Positions 28,647 to 42,293 are shown, counted from the first letter of the stretch. The stretch: 64,000 nucleotides of DNA from Glandiceps talaboti (GCF_964340395.1 NC_135565.1:18303209-18367208), one strand, 5' to 3'. The notes: a model not told the origin generated them from the letters alone. Program-made: numbers and translations.

Positions 28647-30934
28647 CTGTAAACGCACTAATTAAGGGCGGGTATTTAATTTAGCGGATTACGCGGACAA
28701 GAAGAAGTCGCGAAATTAAACCCCCGTTAAAAATAAAACCTAGACGTCAGAACATCCGGTCACATTGCATCACCTCTACACTCATCCCATCCACACGTAG
28801 TACACACATGCAAACGGGAAAATATACGCAACGAACACAATCAACTCAGTGGACATGACGAGTTTATCTTTGCACTGTACAACGTTTTAATCAACCATCA
28901 ATAAAAAAAAAAACTACATTTCTTTCAGGAAAATAATCTCAATTCTTGTTAAATCAAATCAAATCTCGCCAAAACGCCACGGGAATAAATTCAAAAACAA
29001 AGTGTAGAGTTCATCAAAAGTTACATGGTAAATAAAACAACGTACTGCACTACTGATAACGTTCTGTGTGAGTTTATTATCAAATACTAGTAACAGCCAG
29101 CTTACGTGAAACAGGACAGTATACCGGCCTCCCTAAATCCACTACACAATTTGTCATTATGACGAGACAGTTCTTGAACTGCTGACACTAACCACTTCGC
29201 ATGGATTGGCTTCAGGTACGAGAGTTTCATATCAAAAGTTGGGTCGCCACTTTCCTCTGTCAAAGACGCGCACACTTTGTCGGCATACCACTTCTGAAAC
29301 TCGCTCTTCAGTAGGTCCTTGAACACTTTGTTTACTGACAAATCTAGAGGCTGGAGTCTATCTGTACATGATGCAGGAACAAAAACGGGAGAAATGTTCA
29401 GATCGCGAAGTTTCTGAAGCAATGAGTCCGTACGATGAGCTTTGTATACGTCGAATATTGCCACTGCTTGTTGATCGGCGGGAAGCTCGAGGCTTGCTCG
29501 TGTCTCTTCTACGTAGGGGGCGATGACCTTTTCAACGTACCGTAGCATTGATGCTTCCGTTGACCAATGACTCTCGGTGTGGTGGATGTCCCAACTAGCG
29601 GGAAATGTGTATGACGGGTGACAACGATCTGTTTTGCCTTGATAAAGCAGTTGTGGTGGAAGGAAGTGGCCATCGGATGAACATGCGAAGACAGCGGTGA
29701 TCTGGCGTTTGTCATCAAGACCCGAGATCGGAACTTGATGTGACCCCTCTAACTCCATCGTCCATTCACCAGCAGGAATTATGGAAACGCCCGTTTGATC
29801 CCAGTTGACGACGAGGGGTGGTGGAATGTTGTATTCTGTAACTGCCGTCTCAATTCTCGTAAGAAATCCTGCTTTGAGTTCATCGAAGTCATCGCCAACG
29901 ATTTTCTTACATGCTTTGGTGCCTTTACGTTTGACGTACCCCATACGACGTAGCAACGATCGCGCCCACTCTGTATTCAGCGTGATATGACCACCAAATT
30001 CAGACAGCAGACTTCGGTTTTCACTGAGAATCAGGCCTTTAGCAATACCAAGGACAATCGATGTGTTGACTACACCACCCTTTAGACGTAGTTGCTTGAT
30101 GTAGGACTGCACTTTAGAATCGAGTTCTCTACCAAGTAAAAGAGGGCGGCCACGGGTGGTTGGAGTGGTGTTTTCAGTGTTATTGACGATGTTTTTTGTG
30201 TACCATTTCTTCATTCCACGGATCGTACTTTCATTGATAGGTTTTTCGAGTTGCTTGTTGAAATGTCGTACTGCATTAGCGTTACCATTTAGGATAGCGT
30301 ATCTGGCAATTTTCGTTTTATGTTCATCATCGTAGTGTTGGTAGGTACCACGCTTTCGTTTTCTAGTTGTAGCAGTCACTTCGTCGTTGATGATAACCAT
30401 CGCCTCTGGGGAAATGCCACAGCTATCTACGTCATCTTGGTTGTTTGGATCAGGCTGAAACGGTTCTGATGGCGGCTGATAACTTTTCTGTACGAAGTAA
30501 CGTCTGATACCGAAGGAAGACATGCTTACACTTCACTAGTAATCAGGAGTAATGATAGAAATGACTAAAACACAGACTGTATTTATAGAAGAATATCTTT
30601 TAATGTTCCGGCTGTGAAATAGGTATTCCTTTTCGGCATCATGTCGGTTTATGTTTGTTTACAGAAAAATATTCTTTCAACATGCGGCTGTGAAAACATT
30701 TAATTGTTACAAGGTAACACTCTCATACATACAATAATGATCAGTTACAGAGGTGTTAACGCAGTTTTTATTCAAAGGTGATCGCGGCGTGTCACACACA
30801 GCATACAACAATGAGCTTTACAATTCATACTCTTTGTACTCTCTTTTGAGAATCCGCCTATTTAAATCCCGCCTATTGTTTCAAGAGAGTGAAACCGCGA
30901 AAAAAAATACGCGCCCTAATAAGTGCGTTTACAG
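28647..30934 (-). mobile_element. Complete pogo-superfamily DNA transposon
   Basis: TIRs start CTGTAAACGCACT at 28647 and mirror-match at 30934, extending imperfectly inward through an AGGGCG block. Both ends are flanked by TA (28645-28646 and 30935-30936), the target duplication of Tc1/mariner/pogo elements. One intact transposase ORF (29102-30523) lies inside, with about 455 and 411 bp of non-coding flank. Intact ends and ORF suggest a recent insertion. Confidence 0.92.
29102..30523 (-). CDS. Pogo-type transposase, 473 aa, single exon
   Basis: It cuts and pastes the surrounding element. Residues 55-110 are basic and helix-turn-helix-like (RKRKRGTYQHYDDEHKTKIA...). Residues 125-210 resemble a CENP-B type HTH (GRPLLLG... 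WARSLLRRMGY). The DDE_1 catalytic core follows: D242 in VVNWDQTG, D358 in AIFDVYKAHRT and D394 in DRLQPLDLSVNK, a DD35D spacing as in pogo/Tigger/jerky enzymes. No stop or frameshift interrupts the frame. The start is the first ATG after an upstream stop. It could be host-domesticated, but the flanking TIRs and TA duplication argue for a plain transposon. Confidence 0.92.
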   Translation of the reverse strand: MSSFGIRRYFVQKSYQPPSEPFQPDPNNQDDVDSCGISPEAMVIINDEVTATTRKRKRGTYQHYDDEHKTKIARYAILNGNANAVRHFNKQLEKPINESTIRGMKKWYTKNIVNNTENTTPTTRGRPLLLGRELDSKVQSYIKQLRLKGGVVNTSIVLGIAKGLILSENRSLLSEFGGHITLNTEWARSLLRRMGYVKRKGTKACKKIVGDDFDELKAGFLTRIETAVTEYNIPPPLVVNWDQTGVSIIPAGEWTMELEGSHQVPISGLDDKRQITAVFACSSDGHFLPPQLLYQGKTDRCHPSYTFPASWDIHHTESHWSTEASMLRYVEKVIAPYVEETRASLELPADQQAVAIFDVYKAHRTDSLLQKLRDLNISPVFVPASCTDRLQPLDLSVNKVFKDLLKSEFQKWYADKVCASLTEESGDPTFDMKLSYLKPIHAKWLVSAVQELSRHNDKLCSGFREAGILSCFT

Positions 30935-33900
30935 TATGTCTGACAGTGGACCAAAGTTTACAATAGAAACATCTTTGTATTCAAGCTAGGGCATTGGTGT
31001 TTTGTTATAACACCCATGTACTGGGCTAATCAACATTCATGTACTGGGCTAATATACTTGTAGACTCCATAGATGTTGGCCTGGGTAACATGGTTGGGTA
31101 GTCTGTCTGGTGATCATAATAATATTGTTTTTTTATAAAAAGTGCTTTTAGCTTATTACCCCTGGCACAGATCTATAGTGGCACAACGGCCTGTTATACT
31201 TCCTCAACTCCCTGGGGAATATACAATCCCTTGCAGGGATCAGAGGGTTTCAAGTTCAAGTACTCCTTCTGACCAATTTTTCTCCTCGTTTACTACATGT
31301 ACAAAGGTGACTGCAAGAAATACTCACAATGTGAAAACATCACTGCACGTTATTGGAGGAGCTTTGTAACAGTATTTTAGGGGGTCCAACAGCATCCCTA
31401 CACCAGCATACCATGAACGCTTACTCCCTAGCTTCGCTCATTTAATGATATATCTCCCAAACTACAAAGTGTAAACAAGGCAGCTTCAAAATCTGAGCCA
31501 CACGACAAACTAGCAGAACTTCAAGTCAAAAATTGATTGAAATATTTACCAAAATGCAAATACATTTTCTGGGAATTGTAATGTAATGTTTATATGTAAA
31601 CAATACCAGCCAGTCTCAGCTGTACACTTCTATGACTTCATACATATACTGTATACAAACATATTAATTACTGTGTAATTTTACACCTAGTGGTTACAAA
31701 GCTATAACATATACCAACAGTTAGTCTAGTTCCCTGGTATCATTACCAGTTACACCTCCACTCATGTTGGTATCCAGACTACCCAACAGTATACAGCTTC
31801 AAGACAAAAAGTACACACATAAATATGTACAAATGTAAGCATACACTAACTATGGGTCACTGCTTTAAACTGGTTTTAAACAGAAACAGGTGATTTAGTC
31901 AATAGAAAAGAAAGACTATACACTAGTGTTCATACGTTTATGCACTTTCTTTTGTTTGGTTCTGTGCTTGTCTGTAACACCTTCTACAGTTTTCATCACA
32001 TTGACCACTGGACAGAATATAGCTTGTGCATGTATGTATGTACACCAATCAGGGGTGAACAAATCCACTGGTCCTGGGTCCGGGACTTGCGATTTTTTGG
32101 GCAGACCACACAAATTTTACCTTGTCTGGTCCGTTAGACCAGTACCTTACTGTTAATAACTATGTTAAAAAGTCGTCTGAATATACAGATTCATAGGTAA
32201 GATTTAATGTTTCACATTAGCAGGACCTGGGACCACTAATTCTTTCAGCGGGACCACTGGATTTTTTAAGGCACTGGTCTGGGGACTGCCAGTTCACAAA
32301 ATGATTTGTTCACCCCTGCCAATATTTTCAACATTTGCACTGTACCAAAAATGTAGCCAAGATCAATTTTGCAAAATTTCACAGAAGAAATAATATCAAT
32401 ATTAACATATTTAAATTTGACTAAATCTTGACTATCCAGTAATTGAGAAAAATTAAGAAATTTGCATACATCCTAACCTTTCATCAAATTTAAATATATA
32501 TAAAGATCGGGACCTAACTTAAGCAATTAAGTTAGATATACTATATTGAACTTTTGATGTTGCCCCTTAGATTGGTGGAAAGCAATAGAAAATTGTAGAT
32601 GAACAGTTAACTAGGCGAGGTCTGACTTTAGTTTGTTGTCAGGCAAATCACATCCTACTGTGTGTGTGTGTGTGTGTGACTTGTGAGTCAGTATTGCTAC
32701 TTTTCAAAGCTATCACATTACAAGTGACATAAAACGGACAGACTGCTGGACAGGAGACTTCAAACAAGACAGCTACTGAATACATAATGAAGATACTTAT
32801 CAGATACTAGTACAAATAATGAACATTGATGTCGACTACATGGATCATTCAGTAGATAGTAGAGGAGTAATCATGCTGTGAATTAGGGGTAGGGAATCAT
32901 TAGGTTGGCGATATGCAGATATTTACATCTGACATCGTGGACAGAAAATGGGTACTTCTTTACTTTACCTTGATATGTCGTATACCAAGAGCACAAAAGT
33001 ACACTGTAATATTTGCTGCGAATTAGGGTTATGGTACCATTAGGTGGACAGCATGAATACATTTAATTTTAACAATGTGGACAGAATAGACACTTCTTTA
33101 TGAACACTTATACAGTGTCCGTCTTATACAAAGTTACAAGGGTAATAAACCTTTGACATATTGAAAATCCCACTCAAAATCATTTCATTTTTTGCAAAAA
33201 ATGGTAATGAAACAGTCACCAGACTCAAGATTCTCCCTTCCTGGCAAGTATAAAGGTATCTCTTGGCCCTGTTGTAGAAAAATTCACTCCCTTCCTGCCA
33301 TTTACACCCATATGTCATTAGTATGGTAGCCCTCTCATTGAAAAATTCACAAAAGAACACTACCTACATATGCAGAGAACACAAAAGCACAATGTAATAT
33401 CTGTGAACAGTATGGTGCTAACCACAATGGAAAGTGTTTAGGAATTAGTAACAGTCAACAATGAATCACCCAATGCCTGTATAGACAAGTCTATGTGTTG
33501 AATTGATATTCTAAGCAAAAGTCACTCCATTACTATGCAAATTGGACACATTAGTATGTAGCGTTGATAACAACAACACATACTTTTTCACCTACTTACA
33601 AAAAGAATACCACAGTGAGTGTCAAGGCATTTCAAGTTCATTACAATCTAGAGGCGAGCCATGGCTGTGAATCCTTCCAAAGTCAAGGGTGGCCTCTAGA
33701 CTAAGACATTAGAGTTCTGAACCAATTTGAACAGCAGTCCTGCATTTTGCTGTTTGCAAAAAGAAAGTTATAGGGTGTAATGCTACCTGTATTTAGTTAT
33801 CTATGATGTCTAGTGGTCATTCTAGTAAATATATAAATGTGACTGCATTGGACATTCTAAATGGGTTCAATTTACATCAATTCCAAATGGGTTGGCTGGG

Positions 33901-34700
33901 TATTTTTGCAGAGATCACACACCTACACGTACTTCTATTTGTATTTGATTCATACAAAAAAACAGCTATTGTTGTATATTCACAACTATACCCCCCCCCC
34001 CCCACCCATTTAAAAAAGATTATTTGACATTTCAAAAACACCTACATATTCAGCCGACCAATCAAATTCTATTTACTCAGAAATTTTGAGTACATAGTAC
34101 ACATAGTACATAGAATTTGATTGGTCAAAGTTAACGAGGTCACAAGAAGAAGTCAAGAATGAACCAATGTCCCGCATGTAATCTAATATGGTTGTCTTAA
34201 AATAACTGAAAAAACAGACAAGTATTGAGTATATTTTATTGCATGACAGGGATCAAGGAACTAACAACAAAACACACATCTAATTTGTAAAAGGACCTTG
34301 ACCTTTAGCCATTGCTATGGGATACTGTGATATGTACTAGTATTCAGATTTTGACACCTGATATATATCAATTGTACACTCTACAACTACACATACTAAT
34401 TTGTAAACTGACAATTACTGATAGTGATACTTCGGGTCACAAACTTCACATTATTCGGGAAAGGCAAAATATGACAATTCTAGTCTGCAGGTACTAAGGA
34501 ATGGAGTTCTATCTATCTATGGTATCACAGCGCTGCAGATTCTAGTGATTGAGATACATCATGTACAATGTATGTGTATTTGTAAATATATGTATATTTC
34601 TGTCTACACTCCTGTAGTTGGCAGGTACTACTGTAGTAAACTCAGTATTTCTCTGAATGTGGCTGTCTGTCTAGGTTGCAGGTGCAAGTGATCTAAATAC
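30935..34700. other. Non-coding region with one MITE
   Basis: Apart from the 32050 element, a (TG)n at 32662-32678 and a poly-C run (33991-34003), no gene or ordered repeat is seen. Confidence 0.55.
32050..32318. mobile_element. CAGGGGTGAAC MITE, 269 bp, 5-bp target duplication
   Basis: The ends CAGGGGTGAACAAATC and GATTTGTTCACCCCTG are perfect inverted repeats. Both sides carry CCAAT (32045-32049 and 32319-32323). The inner sequence has further inverted blocks (CCACTGGTCC / GGACCACTGG). The CA..TG ends look hAT-like, but the 5-bp duplication is short for classic hAT (8 bp). Confidence 0.85.
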
Positions 34701-34734
34701 TTCTATGTCTGTTTGTTATAACAAAGTACATGTA

Positions 34735-35900
34735 GCTATATGTACATCACTGTATACATATGTCAAGTACAAATATACACACATGTATTTATCTACACCT
34801 GTCAACTATAAAGTACATGCATATGTAGCTATCTGTACATCACGTGACTGTACACACATGTCAAGTACAAAGTATACACACATGTAGCTATCTGTACATC
34901 ACTGTACACACATGTCAAGTACAAAGTATACACACATGTAGCTATCTGTACATCACTGTACACACATGTCAACGACAAAAGTACATGCACATGTAGCTAT
35001 CTACATCACTGTATACACGTCGTCAACTACAAAGTATACACACATGTAGCTATCTACATCACTGTATACAAATGTCAACTACAAAGTATACACACATGTA
35101 GCTATCTACATCACTGTATACACGTCGTCAACTACAAAGTATACACACATGTAGCGCGATCTACATCACTGTACACACCTGTCAAGTACAAAGTATACAC
35201 ACATGTAGCTATCTGTACATCACTGTATACACATGTCAAGTACAAAGTATACACACATGTAGCTATCTGTACATCACTGTACACACCTGTCAACTACAAA
35301 GTATACACACATGTAGCTATCTGTACATCACTGTATACACATGTCAAGTACAAAGTATACACACATGTAGCTATCTGTACATCACTGTACACACATGTCA
35401 AGTACAAAGTATACACACATGTAGCTATCTGTACATCACTGTATACACCTGTCAACTACAAAGTATACACACATGTAGCTATCTGTACATCACTGTATAC
35501 ACATGTCAACGACAAAAGTACATGCACATGTAGCTATCTACATCACTGTATACACGTCGTCAACTACAAAGTATACACACATGTAGCTATCTACATCACT
35601 GTATACAAATGTCAACTACAAAGTATACACACATGTAGCTATCTACATCACTGTATACACGTCGTCAACTACAAAGTATACACACATGTAGCGCGATCTA
35701 CATCACTGTACACACCTGTCAAGTACAAAGTATACACACATGTAGCTATCTGTACATCACTGTATACACATGTCAAGTACAAAGTATACACACATGTAGC
35801 TTTCTACATCACTGTATACACCTGTCAACTACAAAGTATATGCACATGTAGCTATATACATGTACATCACTGTATACACATGTCAAGTACAAAGTACATG
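34735..35900. repeat. ~54-60-bp minisatellite with higher-order structure
   Basis: About 20 units share the form TACAAAGTATACACACATG, TAGCTATCTGTACATCACTG, TACACACATGTCAAC. A distinctive run of variant units (ACGACAAAAGTACATGCAC, then CACGTCGTCAAC, then TAGCGCGATC) occurs at 34971 and again at 35508, giving a 537-bp higher-order duplication. Confidence 0.95.
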
Positions 35901-37012
35901 TATGATGTATAGAATACTTGCTGTACATCATCTATGTGTAACTACAGTCCAGTAAAGCCCAGGAATCACCAACTGGGCTACATTGGGTGAGCATAGTAAA
36001 CAACTGCCAACATCAGACCAAGGACAAATGGGACCTGTTACAAACAGGGAAAGTAAACAAATTAATAACACTTGGCTCAGCATGTTGGAAGTACACTACA
36101 GAGACTTGTATTACATTTCCTGGTTTGATAAGAAGAACTTTACGGTCACTTTATGTGTAAATGAAATGCCAGGGAACTTCAAATTTGTTTGTGAACATAA
36201 ACTATTATGTAAAGAGGCCATGAAACTGATGTTATCAAATGATGAAATGTAATGCAGTCTGTCCAAGTCAACATGCTATGTCAAGTGTTATTAATCCAAT
36301 TCAATCATTTACTTTCCTTGTTTGTATCCTTGTTTGATTTTTCAAGTAGGAAGCCATGATAAAACTGTTTCATAAATTAAAAATCCCAAATAAATACCCA
36401 ATCCTCATCCATATGACCACTTTAATTCCTGTACTAGCCTACTGTTTACACCACACTACATGTACACATGCAATGTAGATCACTATTAGACTGAGCTGGC
36501 ACTGACACTTCACCAGTATAAAAGCAGCTGGAACTTGGAAGGTTAATGCCTGCACTAGTTTGTATCTGACACCAGACTACCTCACTCAGTGCTCACACTT
36601 GGCTGACACTAGGCTAGCCAATCAGAAGGAGACTCTTGGGCTGAACAGCACAGCGTACTACTACCAGTGTACCACTGTAACAGGCAGTAAGAGTTGTACA
36701 AAATGAATGTAAAATACAGTTAAAAAATATGTGATATTACCTTTGGCTATCAGCTTTACTACAGCCATTCATGACTAGAATATTCAAGTATGAACATGTA
36801 GTATATGTGGTAACTGGTATTTAAATACATGTACAATATCATGTATGTCAATTCAAATACACTGAAATATATTCATGTACACATTTGCATAACATGGAAA
36901 AATAGTAACATGATGCTGGGTAAATACACATCCTTACATGTACAGTATATATGTTTATCTTCATATCAATTTCACATACCTCTTTTCATATACATTTTCC
37001 TTTTGCAAATAT

Positions 37013-37015
<3 letters not shown>

Positions 37016-37078
<63 letters not shown>

Positions 37079-37160
37079 TGTGTGTATGTATGTGTATGTA
37101 TGTGTGTGTGTGTATGTATGTGCATGTGTACATGTATGTACATGTATACATATATTTGAG
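37016..37160. repeat. (TG)n / (TGTA)n microsatellite
   Basis: About 27 TG units grade into TGTA and TACATG units. A perfect DR1 (AGGTCAAAGGTCA) follows at 37224. Confidence 0.95.
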
Positions 37161-38273
37161 TATGTGTACTAGTACATTCACATCTGGCATGGATGTGAGG
37201 CCCAACTGTCATGGATAGGTGCAAGGTCAAAGGTCAATCTTGAGATTTTTTTTTTTTAGAAATAAATAGCAATCAGTTATGTAGCTTATATCATTTTGTT
37301 ATCTAAATATAGAAATTGATTTTCACATTGCTTATATAGCTTCAACTTCATCATACATACACTATTTTATCAGCATTAAAATTATCACCATAAATATATT
37401 TCATAAAAGTCAGGATCCTCTGTGAAGCTTTCAAGTTATGAACAAACATACACAATTTTCCATTACTAGACCAACAAATACACCACATTGTAACTGTGGA
37501 GTGGGGAATTAACTTTAAGAATTAACTTTCATACATTACGATAGGTGAAGGATAAAAACATTCCTTCATTGGCAAACAGCAATAAAAATGACTGTGGCCA
37601 TACACCTTCATCTGTCAAGAGACAGCACATCACATCATCTTGTACCAGTACACATTCTAACAATTCTGATAAAACATTACAGGAACAATTTGGAATTCAA
37701 TTTCTATCATTTCCTAACTCTGCAAATAGCATTTTTTAAATTTTAATATCATGATGTATGTATGAACCCCTAGTTATCACTAGCTTTGTGCAAAAAAAAA
37801 GTTAACATAGGTGAAAAGTGCGGTGAACCAAGTGCTCCCTTCATGTACATATATTAAAATATGATATACATTGTACATGTATTCAAATAATTAGATATTA
37901 TTCCCCAATATTTTTTTTGTTCAGCCAAATATAAGTGACCTCAGGTGCCTTGTCACTATGAGTTGCTAGATGAGTATTGACAACCCCTTAGGTTATTTTC
38001 CAACTGAATGAAGAAAAAATAGTGGGTAAGAAAATAATTAGATGTCCCTAGGCATACATCATTAAGTAATGAAAAATCAAGAAAATGATTTTGCTTTTGG
38101 AACGTTTGACTCAAATTTTGCGCATCGCAGAAAAAGATGTAGACATGAGTTGTCGGGATGCAGAACGGCCCGTGCGTATACTAGTAATCCATATTTTCTG
38201 TTCTAAGACAATAATTTGGCTTGCGAGAGGTATAACACATAATGTACAATATACATTGTACTACATTCATACT

Positions 38274-38438
38274 CGGGGGTGAACAAGTCATTTTGTGAAC
38301 TGGTGGTCCCCGAACCAGTGCCTTAAAAAATCCAGTGGTCCTGCTGAAAAAATTAGTGGTACAAGGTAAAATTTGTGCAGGTCCACCCAAAAAAATCGCT
38401 AGTCCCGGACCCAGGACCAGTGGATTTGTTCACCCCTG
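38274..38438. mobile_element. CAGGGGTGAAC MITE, short copy, 5-bp target duplication
   Basis: The ends CGGGGGTGAAC and GTTCACCCCTG match the 32050 family. Flanks both read ATACT (38269-38273 and 38439-38443). It lies in reverse orientation to the 32050 copy and lacks about 100 bp of its interior. Confidence 0.82.
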
Positions 38439-38684
38439 ATACTGTACATGTATGACCATAAAAAATAAGTGCTTCTAATTCTAAAATATCAATCATTTCC
38501 ATTTTTTTTCATTTTGACAGGACTTCTAATAATACTTACAATAAACCAATCATTTTATGCACATAATATAAATGTACATGTTAGAGTCCAATCCATCTAG
38601 TAGTAAATTTTGTCTATGAATGTTTTCTCCTAATTACATTGAAAATTAGTATTTCAATTTTAAGTTCAAGATCATGTCCTCATG

Positions 38685-38800
38685 TGTCCTCTAAGCCCTT
38701 TGACATGCCACTGATGTAGAATAATTCTTAGAATGGACTTAAATTTAGTGTTCTCCTACCTGTATCTGCTGTTACTACGGTATGTGGTGACTTACAAATT
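38685..38800. mobile_element. Fragment of the CAGTGTGCCCTCTA MITE
   Basis: Retains TCCTCTAAGCC...TGCCACTGATG and GTGTTCTCCTACC...ATGTGGTGACTTAC; the right half is missing. Confidence 0.6.
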
Positions 38801-39364
38801 TGTTATTAAAGGGAATGTCTATTGGAAGAGCTTTATCAGACCCCCACTCTCAGTAAAGATGATTTTTGAAATCAAGGCAAAACCTCTATCTTCTAAAAAC
38901 GTGAGTCGTTCCATAATGTACACACATATACATTTGATTACATTTTGTAAGTGCTACTCAGCAAAAGAGGTCAGTATGTCATCTCATGGATAACTCAGTC
39001 TGTCATTCCGGCAACAATTATGACTATACTCTTGTACATCTTGTCACAGGTAAATTGTCGGTTTTGATTACTTTACTACAAAAAGAATATGAGCTTTTTA
39101 CATCTTGAGCTAAAGTTTATATATTGCTGTCTCTTTTTTCGATGAGTGGCTAGAATTTTTCAATATTGTTATAGGTATTTGTATTAACAGCTTTTGGTAA
39201 ATGTCTTTGATATTTGACAAAGAACTTGCATACATACAACGTATACAGAACTAGTACTTGAAACCTCCTTCCACATACAATGTAGTAAGAGAGTGAATGG
39301 AAAAACAAAGAAGCCTTGTTTACCTCCCACCTCACCCCACCCCCACATCACCCTTCCTGTCCTA

Positions 39365-39800
39365 CCCCACACATTAAGAAAGTATTCATGTCCCATCACA
39401 TACATCAAGAAAGTGCTAGGAATGGGAAGGATGCTCAGGGCTCTGCATCCTTATAGCGTTTGTACATGATTAATTTCCCTTCCCTCCCTCCCTCCATAAC
39501 AGTTCCAAGGAAAGGGACAAGAGGGCTCAGCACCCTTAACATGTTCATATATTGTTCAACCCATCATAGCCCATCCTGTGCCATAAGAAGAGAGCACTAG
39601 AGAATGACAAGAATGGTTAGGGTCAGTGTACAAGTAGTAGTGCCATTTGTACCTTAATAATTTCTCCCTCTTCCTCCCCTTTCACTCCCCATATCAAGAA
39701 AGTGCAGGGAAAGCACAGGAAGCTAAGCACCCTTGCAAGTTACATCCCCATATCAAGAAGGTTCAAGGAAAGGACAAGAAGGCTCAGTACACATGTACAT
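39365..39800. repeat. Degenerate tandem repeat (AAGAAAGTGC...GGCTCAGCACCC)
   Basis: Three or four diverged units share CCATATCAAGAAAGTGCA, GGAAAGGACAAGAAGGCTCAG and CACCCTT. Confidence 0.6.
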
Positions 39801-39831
39801 TTGTATCTCTGTATCCTTGTTATATTTCAAT

Positions 39832-39862
<31 letters not shown>

Positions 39863-41923
39863 CCCAGGTGGTACCAGGAATGAAAAGGGTGCATCACCTT
39901 TTGTTTCATTTGTACCTTGTTCATGTTCAGAGATTACACTGTGGTGTTCTACACAAACTGCATGACTGTCATTATTTCCTGTGAAGTACACCACTATCAA
40001 ATCAGTGGCCTGTACATCATTAGTAAACCACTATGAATCCCTTAATAATAACACACAGCAGAAACCAAGCATTCAGATAACAGGACAGACACAAATCATA
40101 ACTATTGCACTGACACCTCGATATACACGTACATTTGTAAGCTATTGAATTCACATCAGATTAATTGTACTCACAGTAGGATAGTAATATTTCTGATGAC
40201 ATCTGTGATCTTGCAGAGTACATTTTTTGCTGAACTTCCAATCGTTACGCTGTCTGTCTTGGTTACAGGTGATTATATCCACATTTAAATCCAAAGCACA
40301 GCTATCACTAACATGTGTAACCTACCCACATTAAACAATGGATTTACTTTGCGTCTTTTTATCAGCTGGTAGCTTGATTTCCATGGTAATAACTACCCAT
40401 GCATATAGAATATTATTGACAACATAATCATATTTGCGTAATAAATTGGATTAATTTACGTTTGTCTTTTCTTGTAACTCATTACAATACATAATATTAT
40501 ATATTATAAGCCATGCAATATGAGAGCTGAGTACAAAATTGAAATGTTATCATGCTAATGGACTTGCTGTTCTATGAATAGTTTGACCTCCAGCACCCTA
40601 CCTGTCAATTGCTGCCTGATTTCCTGCTTCCCATAGGGTTGATGCTTACAAAATCTACTCATCCTAAGCTACATGTACATAATGCAAAGAATGTCAGGGT
40701 CAATCTCAACCAGCACTCACAATAATCATATTATACATGGAGATATGTTTTCATTTTCTGTTTATGAATCCCCCCCCCCCCCTTTTTTTTTTTACTGGAG
40801 GCTCGGTGTCATTGTTCAGGGAAAAGACTGATACACAGAGAGTATCACTGTCATCAGTCACAACTGGAATTTTACTGCTAACACTGGTAGTCAGATTTTG
40901 CCAAGTAAACTGTTACACCTACAATTTTCTATTGATTTCCACAAATAGACTACTATTAACTAGTACTTCCTTATAAATGTGGTAATCTAGACATGTTTAC
41001 TTTAGTAGTCTAATTGTATGTGTCCCGGACTACTGCTAATTTGGTAGTCAAGATAAAATGTTTAGTGGTTTACATGTATGTGCTGTGCACTATTGCTAAA
41101 TTCAAGCCTTGTTTATCAACATGACAAAATGTGCACAGCAAGACCAGTGATGGACTAAGTTGCAAATGTTATTGTCTAGTTTTTCTAGGCCATGTATTTT
41201 TAAACATTAGCGTTAATCCCTTGGGAACACATCGTAGGTGGTGACCCACATTTACATATGTGCTATGTGAACTGATGATAATAAATACATGTACATGTAT
41301 ACACTGTATTCACAATTGGACTACTCTGTGATCATACCATTAATATTGACATACATGTGCAATACATACATAAGAAAGTAGCATATGTGATATATGAATA
41401 CAATTTACATATCATTTGAATATTGATGTTTACATTTTCACAACAAAACACAAATACTAATTTGAATATGATTTACATATCATTTAAATATCACTGGAAT
41501 TAGTTACACTGTATCTATCATTACATCAAATGATACTAATATTGACTAAATTTAAATATATTTCCAGCAAACTAAAATATCAATGACATGAGAAGTAATT
41601 TACATAAATTAGAATATCAACACAATGTAAGATTATTCGATAATTTTTTGTATGATTTATATATTCTTACAATTCAAAATAATAAAAAGGTTAAATTTAT
41701 AGTTCAACACAATGGGTACCATAATATCAAAATCTACTGACGACATTTTCGCAGAATTTTTAATCAATAATTTAGATTTAGTAGTGGTACTTACACAATA
41801 TAGAATTTAATACAGTTACATCTTACGTGTCAATAATGTACGCCATGTTTTACATTTCGGAGGATTTTTCAATTCATATTCTATCTTTAGTAATGAAAAT
41901 TTCTATCACTTTGTGTCTATAGA

Positions 41924-42089
41924 CAGTGTTTTTGCTAAGGTTTGGGAACCCCGGTAACAGAAAGGGGGTAAGAGGTAAAACTGGTAGTGTTTCCCATGCA
42001 ATGTATCATAGTTTAGGTGGGGAACCCCGGTAAAATGATGTGGGACCCCGGTAGATTTTACCTACTTACCGCCCTTAAATAAAACACTG
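41924..42089. mobile_element. CAGTGTTTT MITE, 166 bp, 5-bp target duplication
   Basis: The ends CAGTGTTTTTGCTAAGG and CCCTTAAATAAAACACTG are inverted repeats at their tips. ATAGA flanks both sides (41919-41923 and 42090-42094). The interior GGGAACCCCGGTAACAG and GGGACCCCGGTAGATTTTAC is shared with the 45321 copy. Confidence 0.85.
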
Positions 42090-42113
42090 ATAGATGTACA
42101 TGTAGGTCTACGG

Positions 42114-42285
42114 CAGTGTGCCCTTTAAGCTAATTTGATGTGCCACTGACACCCACAATTTCTACTGATGTACCAAAATTTGCATGTTCCCCTATCTCTT
42201 ACTATGTGGTGACTCACAAGAAATGCCAGTTTTTATCATTTTAACTCCCAACAACACAATTTGGCTATCATTAGAGGTAACACTG
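42114..42285. mobile_element. CAGTGTGCCCTCTA hAT MITE, 172 bp
   Basis: The 8-bp flanks are GTCTACGG (42106-42113) and GTCTACAG (42286-42293), 7 of 8 identical. It is inserted only 24 bp from the 41924-42089 element, and a minisatellite starts at its right edge. Confidence 0.85.
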
Positions 42286-42293
42286 GTCTACAG

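Larger units (their letters stand above)
35901..41923. other. Non-coding repeat-rich region
   Basis: No convincing gene. An 89-codon ORF at 35983 has no recognisable features. It contains a TATA-like GTATAAAAG at about 36517 with no attached ORF, microsatellites, MITE remnants, a poly-A run (39840-39861) and a poly-C/poly-T run (40770-40794). Confidence 0.5.

Noticed and set aside
32650-32690. Possible regulatory (TG)n
   Set aside because: A short ordinary microsatellite with no gene nearby.
34735-35900. CRISPR-like array
   Set aside because: No alternation of constant repeats and unique spacers; it is a head-to-tail minisatellite in animal DNA.
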